From Pedobacter sp. Leaf176 (GTDB lineage Bacteria; Bacteroidota; Bacteroidia; Sphingobacteriales; Sphingobacteriaceae): a stretch of DNA of 64,000 bases. Made by a program: the position numbers and the translations under genes. How positions within the stretch are numbered: the first letter of the stretch is position 1; every line of letters begins with the position of its first letter. Under the pieces are notes generated by a model that saw only the letters and a list, made by a program, of their open reading frames with translations, ran no database searches and was not told the DNA's origin. Where the stretch lies: NCBI RefSeq assembly GCF_001424305.1, contig NZ_LMPD01000002.1, positions 47,531 through 111,530 on the forward strand, written 5' to 3'. Shown one piece after another: positions 9,175-17,664 of this stretch.

Positions 9175-11057
9175 CGCTCAAACCGTCACCCCAATTCAAA
9201 CCGTCTTTCCCGCTCAGGCGGGAATCCTAAAGCACCAAACAGGATAAACCAACCGCTTTAAGATACCTTATCAGGCAAGGAATGACGAGTTACGGAAAGT
9301 CACTGTTAATCTCAAACACTCTTCCACCTCAAACCGTCATTCCCGCGAAGGCGGGAACCTTAAAGCGCGATACGGGATAAACCCCCCGCTTTAGGTTCCT
9401 TGTCAGGCAAGGAATGACGAGTTACGGAGATTTAAAGTTAATTCCAAAACACTCTTCCACCTCAAACCGTCTTTCCCGCGCAGGCGGGAACCCTAATGCG
9501 CCAAACAGGATAAACCAACCGCTTTAAGATTCCTTGGCAGGCAAGGAATGACGAGTTACGGAGATTTACAGTTAATTCCCAAACACTCTTCCACCTCAAA
9601 CCGTCTTTCCCGCGCAGGCGGGAATCCTAAAGCGCCATACGGGATAAACCCACCGCTTTAAGATTCCTTATCAGGCAAGGAATGACGAGTTACGGAGATT
9701 TACAGTTAATTCCCAAAAACTCTCCCACCTCAAACCGTCTTTCCCGCTTTAAGATTCCTTATCAGGCAAGGAATGACGAGTTACGGAGATTTACAGTTAA
9801 TTCCCAAAAACTCTCCCACCTCAAACCGTCTTTCCCGCGCAGGCGGGAACCCTAAAGCGCCATAAGCAATAAACCAACCGCTTTAAGATTCCTTATCAGG
9901 CAAGGAATGACGAGTTACGGAGATTTACTGTTAATCCCCAAACACTTTTCCACCTCAAACCGTCTTTCCCGCGCAGGCGGGAATCCTAATGCGCCAAACA
10001 GGAGAAACCCACCGTTTTAGGATTCCTCGTCAGGCAAGGAATGACGAGTTACGGAGATTTACTGTTAATTCCCAAATACTCTTCCACCTCAAACCGTCTT
10101 TCCCGCGCAGGCGGGAACCCTAATGCGCCATAAGGGATAAACCAACCGCTTTAAGATTCCTTATCAGGCAAGGAATGACGAGTTACGGAGATTTACAGTT
10201 AATTCCCAAAAACTCTCCCACCTCAAACCGTCTTTCCTGCGCAGGAGGAAATCCTAATGCGCCATACGGGTTAAAGCCAACATTTAAGATTCCTTATCAG
10301 GCAAGGAATGACGAGTTACGGAGATTTACTGTTAATTCCCAAACACTTTTCCACCTCAAACCGTCTTTCCCGCGCAGGCGGGAATCCTAAAGCGCCATAC
10401 GGAATAAACCCACCGCTTTAGGATTCCTTGTCAGGCAAGGAATGACGAGTTACGGAGATTTACAGTTAATTCCCAAACACTCTTCCTCCTCAAAACGTCA
10501 TTCCCGCGCAGGCGGGAACCTTAATGCGCCAAACAGGATAAACCCAACGCTTTAAGATTCCTTGTCAGGCAAGGAATGACGAACTACGGAGATTTACAGT
10601 TAATTCCCAAACACTCTTCGACCTCAAAACGTCTTTCCCGCGCAGGCGGGAACCCTAATGCGCCAAACAGGAGAAACCCACCGCTTTAAGATTCCTTATC
10701 AGGCAAGGAATGACGAGTTACGGAGATTTACAGTTAATTCCCAAAAACTCTCCCACCTCAAACCGTCTTTCAAGCAATAAACCAACCGCTTTAAGATTCC
10801 TTATCAGGCAAGAAATGACGAGTTACGGAGATTTACTGTTAATCCCCAAACACTTTTCCACCTCAAACCGTCTTTCCCGCGCAGGCGGGAACCTTAATGC
10901 GCCATACGGGATAAACCCACCGCTTTAGGATTTCTTGTCAGGCAAGGAATGACGAGTTTTTGAAGCATGCGTACCACTCAAACCGTCTTTCCCGCGCAGG
11001 CGGGAATCCTAAAGCGCCATACAGGATAAACCAACCGCTTTAAGATTCCTTGTCAGG
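9175..11057 (+). repeat. Tandem array of about 15 copies of a 134-bp palindromic unit
   Basis: This 1.9-kb non-coding stretch consists of tandem units whose conserved AAACCGTC or AAAACGTC core begins at 9198, 9331, 9464, 9598, 9732, 9823, 9957, 10091, 10225, 10358, 10492, 10626, 10760, 10865 and 10980. Spacing is 133-134 bp except for three shorter units of 91, 105 and 115 bp. Each full unit has a GC-rich hairpin (TTCCCGCGCAGGCGGGAA), a second hairpin (TTCCTTGTCAGGCAAGGAA), and outer arms (GTCATTCC/GGAATGAC and GGAATCCTAAAGCG/CGCTTTAGGATTCC) that pair the two, so the whole unit can form a nested cruciform. The two units starting at 9732 and 10760 have lost the first hairpin. It resembles an expanded BIME/REP cluster. 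Small frames inside it are repeat translations. Confidence 0.9.
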
Positions 11058-11075
11058 TGAGCATGATAAAATGCT

Positions 11076-12509
11076 CTAAAAAGCATCGAACCAAAGTTTC
11101 GTGGTTAATAAATCTGCACCCTGGCTGGCTACCGCATTTTTGTAGCTTGCGCCGTTTAAAGATTGTTCTGTGCCGGGATATATAAATCTAACTGGAATCT
11201 GTCCGTTCAAAACGGTGTTAACCGAAGCATTCAGTTGAGGATAATCCAATCTCCTTCGCTCTGCCCAGGCTTCTAAACCCTGACCAAAAAGCGCCAGCCA
11301 TTTTTGCTCTCCAATAGATTTCTTATAATTTGCAGCATCATATTGCACGGATGCCTGAGCAATGTAAGTTGCAGCCACAGCATCTGAAATATTGTATTGT
11401 TTTAATGATGCCTTGATTGCTTGCTGATACAAATCAGCTGCGTTTTCCGTTGTAAAACCTCGTGCTGCAGCTTCTGCCCTATCAAAAAGCAATTCCGAAT
11501 AACTAAAAATTACGGCGGGTGCTTGTGGCAATAAAAAATATGCCCCAGGCTTAGATGTTTTTGCAAAACCTAAAATACTGGCTTCGGAGTTTGTTAACCC
11601 GTTCGGAACACCAATATATTCTTCAGGTGTAGCAGTTTGAGTTTTACTTGCATAAATTGGTAGCCTTGGATCGTTAAGCGCAAACAATTTATCTACAATC
11701 GTTTTGCTAATGCGATAATCATCTCTGGTTTCGAATAATGCGCTAACCGGATTTTGTTGCGGCGATGTCAGATAATTTAGTTGCGCATTATCGGTATTAT
11801 CACTTATAAACAAATCGCCATCTGCTTTTATTTCATCCAAAACCGCTTTGGCTTTTGCAGCTTCCTTATCTGCAATTCTTAAAGCAATACGTAGCCTTAA
11901 AGAATTAGCAAATTTCTTCCATCGGGCGATATTTCCGTTATAAATTACATCGCCTGCAATTGCTTTTCCGACAGGATCTAAAGTATTCTTCGCAGTTTTT
12001 AAATCATCCAGCAAACCGAAATAAACGTCCTTTTGCTTATCGTATGCTGGCGTAATAAATTCGTTTATTTTTCCTGCCTGTGAATATGGAACGTCGCCAT
12101 AAGCATCTGTTAGCAACAAAAATACCCAGGAACGTAAAACCAGCGCAACACCTTTATAGTTTGGATTTGCCTGTGCATTTCCCAATTCGATTATTTTATT
12201 AAAAGCGGTAATGCTTTGCGAATAACCGGTAGACCAAAGTGAGGTAAAACTACTGTTTGAATAAATAAATCGATCTTCTTCAGTGTATTGAATTTTAGAC
12301 CAATGTTGAACGAACAACAAACTCGAGTTCATTGTATTTGCCGTGCTCCAATAAGCATCGGCTGTATTTTTTATGGCGCCGGTAAGCAGATAATCTGGCT
12401 GAGCATTTTCTGTTGCATTCGGATTGATGTTTACCTCATCCAATTCCTTACCGCACGAGGAAACTGTGAAAGCAAAAATGGCCAGTATATATAGTTTATA
12501 ATTTTTCAT
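11076..12509 (-). CDS. SusD/RagB-family outer-membrane lipoprotein
   Basis: A 477-residue surface lipoprotein that captures ligand over its SusC partner. It has a lipoprotein signal (lipobox SSCG, Cys19) and the SusD-like sequence DEVNINPNATENAQPDYLLTGA typical of the SusD-2 subfamily, then TPR-like helices (LVLRSWVFLLLTDAYGDVPYSQ). The C-terminus has the usual GLEAWAERRRLDYP signature. It begins 11 bp after the SusC stop, so both are on one transcript that starts at a SAM-I riboswitch. The ligand may therefore be a sulfur or methionine-related compound or peptide rather than a glycan; this is inferred from the regulation alone. Its 3' end abuts the 134-bp repeat array. Confidence 0.88.
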   Translation of the reverse strand: MKNYKLYILAIFAFTVSSCGKELDEVNINPNATENAQPDYLLTGAIKNTADAYWSTANTMNSSLLFVQHWSKIQYTEEDRFIYSNSSFTSLWSTGYSQSITAFNKIIELGNAQANPNYKGVALVLRSWVFLLLTDAYGDVPYSQAGKINEFITPAYDKQKDVYFGLLDDLKTAKNTLDPVGKAIAGDVIYNGNIARWKKFANSLRLRIALRIADKEAAKAKAVLDEIKADGDLFISDNTDNAQLNYLTSPQQNPVSALFETRDDYRISKTIVDKLFALNDPRLPIYASKTQTATPEEYIGVPNGLTNSEASILGFAKTSKPGAYFLLPQAPAVIFSYSELLFDRAEAAARGFTTENAADLYQQAIKASLKQYNISDAVAATYIAQASVQYDAANYKKSIGEQKWLALFGQGLEAWAERRRLDYPQLNASVNTVLNGQIPVRFIYPGTEQSLNGASYKNAVASQGADLLTTKLWFDAF

Positions 12510-12520
12510 TTTTTGGAAGA

Positions 12521-15500
12521 TTAAAATTTAATATTCAAATTAAGTCCGTAGCTGCGTGTTGTCGGATTTGAAAGACTCTCTAACCCTTGTCCGTTGCCCG
12601 TGTTAAAAGCAACTTCAGGGTCAATGTCTTCAACATTTCGGTGGATAATCCAAAGGTTGCGACCAACAAGTGATACCGAAACGCCTTGCAGATTTAAAGG
12701 CTTTAACCATTTAGATGGCAGGTTATAACTCAATTTTACTTCGCGAAGTTTAACGTAAGAAGCATCGAAAATGTTCGCTTCATCAATTGTTCTGAACGAT
12801 TTATAATATTGCTGCGCAGGTAAGATTTTTTCGTTCTTCTTACCATCCGCTGTAACGCCATCAAAAATTATCCCGTCATCATAAACTGCAACACCTGCCG
12901 GAGCAGTACCGGTAAGCCTGACTGTCCCGTTTGCTTTAACATTGCCTGGATAATAGTATGAAATCCCCCCGTATTCGGCGGCCCTTCCTGGTAATGTTGA
13001 CGCTAAAACACCTGTATAAGTTCCGGTAGCATATGTTCCATTGTAAATTGAACCACCGAAACTAGCATCAACCAGAACGCCTAAACTAAAGCCTTTATAG
13101 CTGAAAGTGTTGTAAATCCCTCCTATCCAATCGGGCGTATATTTCCCCAAAACCCTCTTTGTCGGGTCGGTTTGAGGTGATCCAGTCGCATTTACGACAA
13201 TACTTCCGTTTGCATCTCTTAAATAGGCATTACCATAAAGTGTTCCGTAGGGTTGCCCTACCGCAGCTATAACCTGTGCAGAATTCGATGCAATTACATA
13301 ATTCTGCAATAAACCGGCAGCATCCAACTCAACAACTTTGCTCCTGTTAGCCGCATAATTTACATCAATATCCCAGGTAAACTGTTTTTTAACCGGCGTT
13401 AAGCCCAACTGAACCTCGATGCCCTTGTTATTAATTTTACCCGCATTTAAAAGCTTTGAGCGGAAACCCGTTGAAGGGCTTACATCAACACTTAAAATCT
13501 GGTCATAGCTATTCGTATTATATAAACTTAAATCTAAACGCACTCTTTTATTGAAGAAAACGGCCTCGGCACCCAGTTCTGATGATGTAGTTGTTTCCGG
13601 CTTTAAATTTGGATTTAAATCTGTTGCCGAAGTTGTTAATTGAGGACTTGAACCAAAGGGCGCACCAAAAACATAAGTATTTACAGAGCGGTAAGGGTCG
13701 GCATCTTTACCTACTTTAGACCAGCCACCGCGAATTTTGGCGTAATCCAGAAATGCACCTTTAATATCGAAAGCTTCAGTTAATACCAAACTGCCATTAA
13801 AAGATGGATAAAAATAAGAGCGATTTTGAGCTGCAAGTGTAGAAGACCAATCGTTACGGGCCGTAATGTTAGCGAAAAGATAGTTTCTGAAGCCAACCTG
13901 TGCGGAAGCATAAACACTGTACGATTTAAGTCTACTGTAGTTATTCGAAGAAATTAACGGGTCTCTGGAATTATTAAGGGAATATAAACCAGCAACGGCT
14001 AATCTTGGCGCACTTTGGTCGTTCTGCTCAATGTAGCGTGAGCGAATGTTGCTTCCCAATAAAGCTTCTAAAGTAAAATCAGCATTCAATTGCTTGTTTA
14101 AATTTAAGGTAGCGTCGGTATTGTTCTCATTTACTGTAAAACCATTTTCCGTGTAAGAACCAAAAGGCGTTCCGTTGGTACCATAAGCAATTCTGATTTT
14201 CCTTCTGTCGTTATAATAATCTGTTCCAGAACGGAAGTTGAAGTTAAGTCCGTCGATAATTTTATAATTCAAACCAAGGCTTCCGATTATGCGGCTGCGA
14301 TTTTGAGAAACGGTATTCTCATAGGCTACCCAATATGGATTGCTGTAGTAGCTGTTGTTCCAGTTGAATGTATTACCATTTTCATCTAAATAATTTTTCA
14401 ATTGATTGATATCTACCTGACGACCAAACCAGGTAAATTGCAACATGGTACTTGTAGACCTTGAGCCACCTGTTCCCGGTAAATTATCAGATGAAAGCTT
14501 ATTGTAATTTGCATTTGCCGTAACGCTTAATTTGGGCGTTATTTTTAAAGTTGTGTTCAACGAGAAGTTATTCTTTCCTTGTCCCGAGTTTGGAATTACG
14601 CCAACCTGTTTCAGGTTATTATATGATAAGCGATAATCAAATTTATCTGAAGCATCGGCTATCGCAATGCCATTATTAAAAGCATATCCGGTTTCAAAAA
14701 AATCACGAACATTATCCGGATTGGCTACGAAAGGAACAGCAACACCTTTAGAATAAAATTGGGGGATTAACTGTCCGTTTAATTTTGGACCCCAACTTTC
14801 GTCAACACCATCATTAATACCGCCTCCTTTTCCATCAACATAGCTGAATTTACCTTCAGAACCTTGACCGAATGCATTTTGATAAACCGGTAATGTTGCA
14901 ATTGTTTCAATAACCGCATTTGAATTAAGGGTAATCCCAACGCCTTTTTTCGATTTACCGGTTTTGGTTTTAATCAGAATTACGCCTGCAGCAGCTCTTG
15001 AACCGTAAAGTGCCGCGGCGTTTGGTCCTTTAAGCACACTTATCGATTCGATATTATCTGCATTGATATCTGAAATGGCATTTGCATAATCTCTTGCACC
15101 ACCCGAATTCAATTGAGAGTTATCAACAGGAACGCCATCCACAACAAATAAAGGTTGGTTATTTCCTGAAATAGAGGTTTCACCGCGAATTACTACACGG
15201 GATGAGCCCATATCGCCCTGACTATTCGTAACCCGAACACCGGCAACTTTACCAGCCAATGCATTGACCAGGTTTGATTCCTTGGCCTCAGCTATATCCT
15301 GGCCTTTTAATTCCTGGACTGCGTAACCTAATGATTTTCTCTGCCTCGAAATACCAAGCGCCGTTACCACAACTTCATTAAGCGCATTTTCACTTTCCTG
15401 AAGAGTAATAACAAGCGAACCTGCATTCTTATTGACAAGAACTTCCTGGGTTTGAAAACCGATATAAGAAAAAACAAGCGTATTTTTATCTGCTACGTTA

Positions 15501-15688
15501 ACAGAGAATGCCCCATTTGCATCTGTAGCGACAACCTTTTTGGTTTCTTTCACTAAGATAGAAACACCGGGAATACCTTCCCCATCCGTAGAACGGACCG
15601 TTCCCGTTACGATTGAATTTTGAGCCGATAACTGCTGTGCTAGAAAAAGCAAAAGTATGATGATCGGCAGTTTGAATTTTTTGAACAT
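12521..15688 (-). CDS. SusC/RagA-family TonB-dependent outer-membrane transporter
   Basis: A 1055-residue TonB-dependent transporter. A signal peptide (about 1-22, ending LSAQ) is followed by a carboxypeptidase-regulatory-like domain (about 26-105, VTGTVRSTDGEGIPGVSI), the SusC linker LNEVVVTALGI, a plug domain (about 118-235, with VVIRGETSISGNNQPLFVVDGVPVD), and a 22-strand barrel to the C-terminal SYGLNLNIKF. Paired with the downstream SusD-like gene. No anti-sigma/ECF pair or hybrid two-component regulator and no hydrolase accompanies it. Its leader carries a SAM-I riboswitch, implying repression when S-adenosylmethionine is plentiful and uptake of a methionine- or sulfur-related nutrient. 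Confidence 0.92.
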   Translation of the reverse strand: MFKKFKLPIIILLLFLAQQLSAQNSIVTGTVRSTDGEGIPGVSILVKETKKVVATDANGAFSVNVADKNTLVFSYIGFQTQEVLVNKNAGSLVITLQESENALNEVVVTALGISRQRKSLGYAVQELKGQDIAEAKESNLVNALAGKVAGVRVTNSQGDMGSSRVVIRGETSISGNNQPLFVVDGVPVDNSQLNSGGARDYANAISDINADNIESISVLKGPNAAALYGSRAAAGVILIKTKTGKSKKGVGITLNSNAVIETIATLPVYQNAFGQGSEGKFSYVDGKGGGINDGVDESWGPKLNGQLIPQFYSKGVAVPFVANPDNVRDFFETGYAFNNGIAIADASDKFDYRLSYNNLKQVGVIPNSGQGKNNFSLNTTLKITPKLSVTANANYNKLSSDNLPGTGGSRSTSTMLQFTWFGRQVDINQLKNYLDENGNTFNWNNSYYSNPYWVAYENTVSQNRSRIIGSLGLNYKIIDGLNFNFRSGTDYYNDRRKIRIAYGTNGTPFGSYTENGFTVNENNTDATLNLNKQLNADFTLEALLGSNIRSRYIEQNDQSAPRLAVAGLYSLNNSRDPLISSNNYSRLKSYSVYASAQVGFRNYLFANITARNDWSSTLAAQNRSYFYPSFNGSLVLTEAFDIKGAFLDYAKIRGGWSKVGKDADPYRSVNTYVFGAPFGSSPQLTTSATDLNPNLKPETTTSSELGAEAVFFNKRVRLDLSLYNTNSYDQILSVDVSPSTGFRSKLLNAGKINNKGIEVQLGLTPVKKQFTWDIDVNYAANRSKVVELDAAGLLQNYVIASNSAQVIAAVGQPYGTLYGNAYLRDANGSIVVNATGSPQTDPTKRVLGKYTPDWIGGIYNTFSYKGFSLGVLVDASFGGSIYNGTYATGTYTGVLASTLPGRAAEYGGISYYYPGNVKANGTVRLTGTAPAGVAVYDDGIIFDGVTADGKKNEKILPAQQYYKSFRTIDEANIFDASYVKLREVKLSYNLPSKWLKPLNLQGVSVSLVGRNLWIIHRNVEDIDPEVAFNTGNGQGLESLSNPTTRSYGLNLNIKF

Positions 15689-15820
15689 AAAATTTAATTA
15701 GTGATGAGTTATAAAATAAATTTTGAGCATAAGAATTCTATGGCGGTTAAAAACCTCCTTTTAAGCGAAAGAAAACTTAAGATTTATATGCTCTGTAAGA
15801 GTCTGATAAACACCTGGGCG

Positions 15821-15904
15821 TTAACAGCGATTACACATTCGGAAGTATCCGCTGGTGAATGAAGAAATAAAATTCTGGGAGTTTTGCTCGTTTGTTTTTT
15901 CCAT
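15821..15904 (-). CDS. Possible 27-codon leader peptide between riboswitch and susC
   Basis: An ATG-initiated frame of 27 codons in the 320-nt leader between the SAM-I aptamer and susC. It begins MEKTNEQNSQ and ends GYFRMCNRC before TAA. The terminal Met-Cys-Asn-Arg-Cys is suggestive of a leader sensitive to sulfur amino acids, but no attenuator hairpin pair could be demonstrated. A competing GTG frame of 65 codons overlaps it on the same strand (15784-15981). Low confidence; purely sequence-based. Confidence 0.2.
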   Translation of the reverse strand: MEKTNEQNSQNFISSFTSGYFRMCNRC

Positions 15905-16008
15905 GTGATTGATTTTTTGTGAAAACAACTTATCAGAAAAGCTTCCGGAAAGAAAGCACTTCGTAAATCAGATCGCTCCACATAAATCGTAGAAAAAGCA
16001 TTATACTG

Positions 16009-16114
16009 ACTTAACTACCCGGCTAAATTGCCGGATGGAATTAGCACCATTTCTATTTTACCAGACGGTTGCTAAGGCTTCAAAGGGCCATTCCCTCCAC
16101 CTTTCTTGATAAGT
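16009..16114 (-). ncRNA. SAM-I (S-box) riboswitch upstream of susC/susD
   Basis: On the minus strand the RNA begins ACUUAUCAAGAAAGGUGGAG and contains the SAM-I core GGGAAUGGCCCUUUGAAGCC, then UUAGCAACC, a P3 arm, GGUGCUAAUUCC, a P4 hairpin CCGGCAAUUUAGCCGG, and the closing UUAAGU that pairs with the 5' ACUUA as P1. Spacing and conserved blocks agree with the S-box consensus throughout. It lies about 320 nt upstream of the SusC start with no other clear gene in between, and just downstream of a -7 promoter element. When SAM is bound, expression of downstream genes is normally switched off; the expression platform here is not obvious, as no U-tract terminator was seen. Confidence 0.93.
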
Positions 16115-16133
16115 AATTTTAAAATAACTTCGG

Positions 16134-16141
16134 CAAAGATA
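16134..16141 (-). promoter_or_regulatory. Putative -7 promoter element of the riboswitch-susCD transcript
   Basis: TATCTTTG on the minus strand matches TAnnTTTG exactly, about 20 bp upstream of the first aptamer base. This would start the transcript just before the riboswitch. Confidence 0.5.
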
Positions 16142-16213
16142 TGACTTATTATATTTACTCTATAGTTTTTATAGATTTTTTTATAAATATTTTTTCTTTG
16201 GAAGATACATGGG

Positions 16214-16221
16214 TATATTTG
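16214..16221 (+). promoter_or_regulatory. Putative -7 promoter element of the TlpA-like gene
   Basis: TATATTTG is a perfect TAnnTTTG element 32 bp upstream of the ATG at 16253. A TTTG at 16197-16200 is too close to be a canonical -33 box. Confidence 0.45.
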
Positions 16222-16252
16222 TCGACCGATTTAGTAGATTAAGTTGTTACAA

Positions 16253-17530
16253 ATGAAAAAAAAGTTATTATATATTGCTTTGGCGATTGCCGCATTCGAT
16301 TTCTCAGCCGTTTATGCTCAAACAAGTTTGGCATCGAGCGAAACGAAAACCAATAAGAAAGACAGTCAAAAACCAGCTGCCTTTGCTGCAGAAGGTAACT
16401 GGCGGGGCGTATTTAAAATAAAAGAAGGTTTAGAAATACCTTTCAATTTTGAAATCGCGGAGAAAGCCGGTGTAAAAAAAATGTTTTTCCGCAATGCCGA
16501 AGAGCGTTTTGAAGGCGGAACGGTTATACAAAGCGGAGATTCGATTTTTGTTAAGTTAGATCAGTTTGATAACGAGCTTGCTTTAGGTATAGATAACAAC
16601 AAGCTGAATGGAATTTTGAGAAAACAAAACGGTTCTGCCCGGGCCACACAGGTTTTTGCAGAAAAGAAAAACTACCGTTTCAACACAAATGGAAAATCCG
16701 CAGCAGCAGATTTTTCTGGCAGTTACGATGTTGTTTTCAAATCTCCGGATGGAAAAGAAGAAAAAACCGTTGGTTTGTTTAAGCAGACCGGAAATAAGCT
16801 AACCGGAACATTTTTAAGGATAACCGGCGATTCCCGTTATCTGGAAGGTGTTGTTGAGGGAAATGAATTTCAGTTATCGAGTTTTATAGGTTCCTCACCT
16901 TCATATTACAGGGGAACATTTAATCAAAACGGAACGCTAAATGGTGAGGTTTTAGGTCTAAGAGGTTCACAGCCATTTACAGGAGTCAAAAATAAGGATG
17001 CTGCTTTGCCCGACGCATATAAACTTACTTATTTAAAAGAGGGTTATAAAACCCTCGATTTCTCTTTTCCGGATGTGAATGGAAAAAAGATTTCGTTAAG
17101 AGATGATAAGTATAAAAACAAAGTTGTCGTATTAACCATTACCGGCAGCTGGTGCCCGAATTGTATTGACGAAGCTGGCTTTATCGCACCGTGGTATAAA
17201 GAAAATAAGAAACGTGGTGTTGAAGTAATTGCTCTGCATTACGAGAGACAAACAGATGCCGACTACGTGAAAAAGGCACTTACCAATTTCAGAAATCACT
17301 TCGGTATTGAATACGACCAGGTAATTGCAGGTAAAGCAGACAAGCAAGCCGTTGCAGAATCGTTACCAGCGTTGAATTCATTTTTATCATTTCCTACAAC
17401 CATTATTATTGATAAAGCCGGAAATGTTGCTCAAATACATACGGGATATAATGGCCCGGCGACAGGAAAATATTACGATGAGTTTGTGAAGGAGTTTAAC
17501 GAGGAAATAAATAGCTTGCTGGCGAAATAG
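16253..17530 (+). CDS. TlpA-like periplasmic thioredoxin-fold protein
   Basis: A 425-residue exported protein: signal peptide 1-23 (ending VYAQ), an N-terminal beta-rich region in two parts (about 45-250; GNWRGVFKIKEGLEIPFNFEI then SGSYDVVFKSPDGKEEKT), and a C-terminal thioredoxin/AhpC-TSA domain with the redox motif WCPNC near residue 298 and a cis-Pro segment (FLSFPTTIIID). It probably reduces or rearranges disulfides in periplasmic partners, as in TlpA/ResA relatives. The ATG at 16253 is preferred over a TTG nine bases upstream because of the signal peptide. Divergent from the SAM-riboswitch SusCD operon; a shared link to sulfur or thiol metabolism is possible but unproven. Confidence 0.85.
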   Translation: MKKKLLYIALAIAAFDFSAVYAQTSLASSETKTNKKDSQKPAAFAAEGNWRGVFKIKEGLEIPFNFEIAEKAGVKKMFFRNAEERFEGGTVIQSGDSIFVKLDQFDNELALGIDNNKLNGILRKQNGSARATQVFAEKKNYRFNTNGKSAAADFSGSYDVVFKSPDGKEEKTVGLFKQTGNKLTGTFLRITGDSRYLEGVVEGNEFQLSSFIGSSPSYYRGTFNQNGTLNGEVLGLRGSQPFTGVKNKDAALPDAYKLTYLKEGYKTLDFSFPDVNGKKISLRDDKYKNKVVVLTITGSWCPNCIDEAGFIAPWYKENKKRGVEVIALHYERQTDADYVKKALTNFRNHFGIEYDQVIAGKADKQAVAESLPALNSFLSFPTTIIIDKAGNVAQIHTGYNGPATGKYYDEFVKEFNEEINSLLAK

Positions 17531-17546
17531 CCGGTACTTTAAAAAA

Positions 17547-17575
17547 TTAAGGATGTGCGAGTTGCACATCCTTAA
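17547..17575 (-). terminator. Terminator closing the rhamnose operon (probably bidirectional)
   Basis: A perfect 12-bp stem (TTAAGGATGTGC with GCACATCCTTAA) and a 5-nt loop. Read on the minus strand it is followed by TTTTTT, as expected for an intrinsic terminator downstream of the lactate dehydrogenase gene. The plus-strand TlpA-like gene ends 16 bp before it on the other side, so it may stop both transcripts. Confidence 0.85.
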
Positions 17576-17664
17576 TAACGTGATTGCAATAGAAACCGCA
17601 TGTTGCAAAGAAAACTTTAAGCCACAACTTCCATAAAAAGATTTAAAGATATGCTCAAATCGAG

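Noticed and set aside
10175..10928. Open frames of 71-72 codons inside the 134-bp repeat array
   Set aside because: They are translations of the tandem unit (repeated TSYGDLQLIPK), not genes.
9175..11057. Possible CRISPR array
   Set aside because: The units are near-identical over their full length with no unique spacers, and no cas genes are present.
15784..15981. GTG-initiated 65-codon frame in the susC leader (minus)
   Set aside because: No recognisable domain, no good start context, overlaps a competing frame, and the composition fits leader RNA rather than protein.
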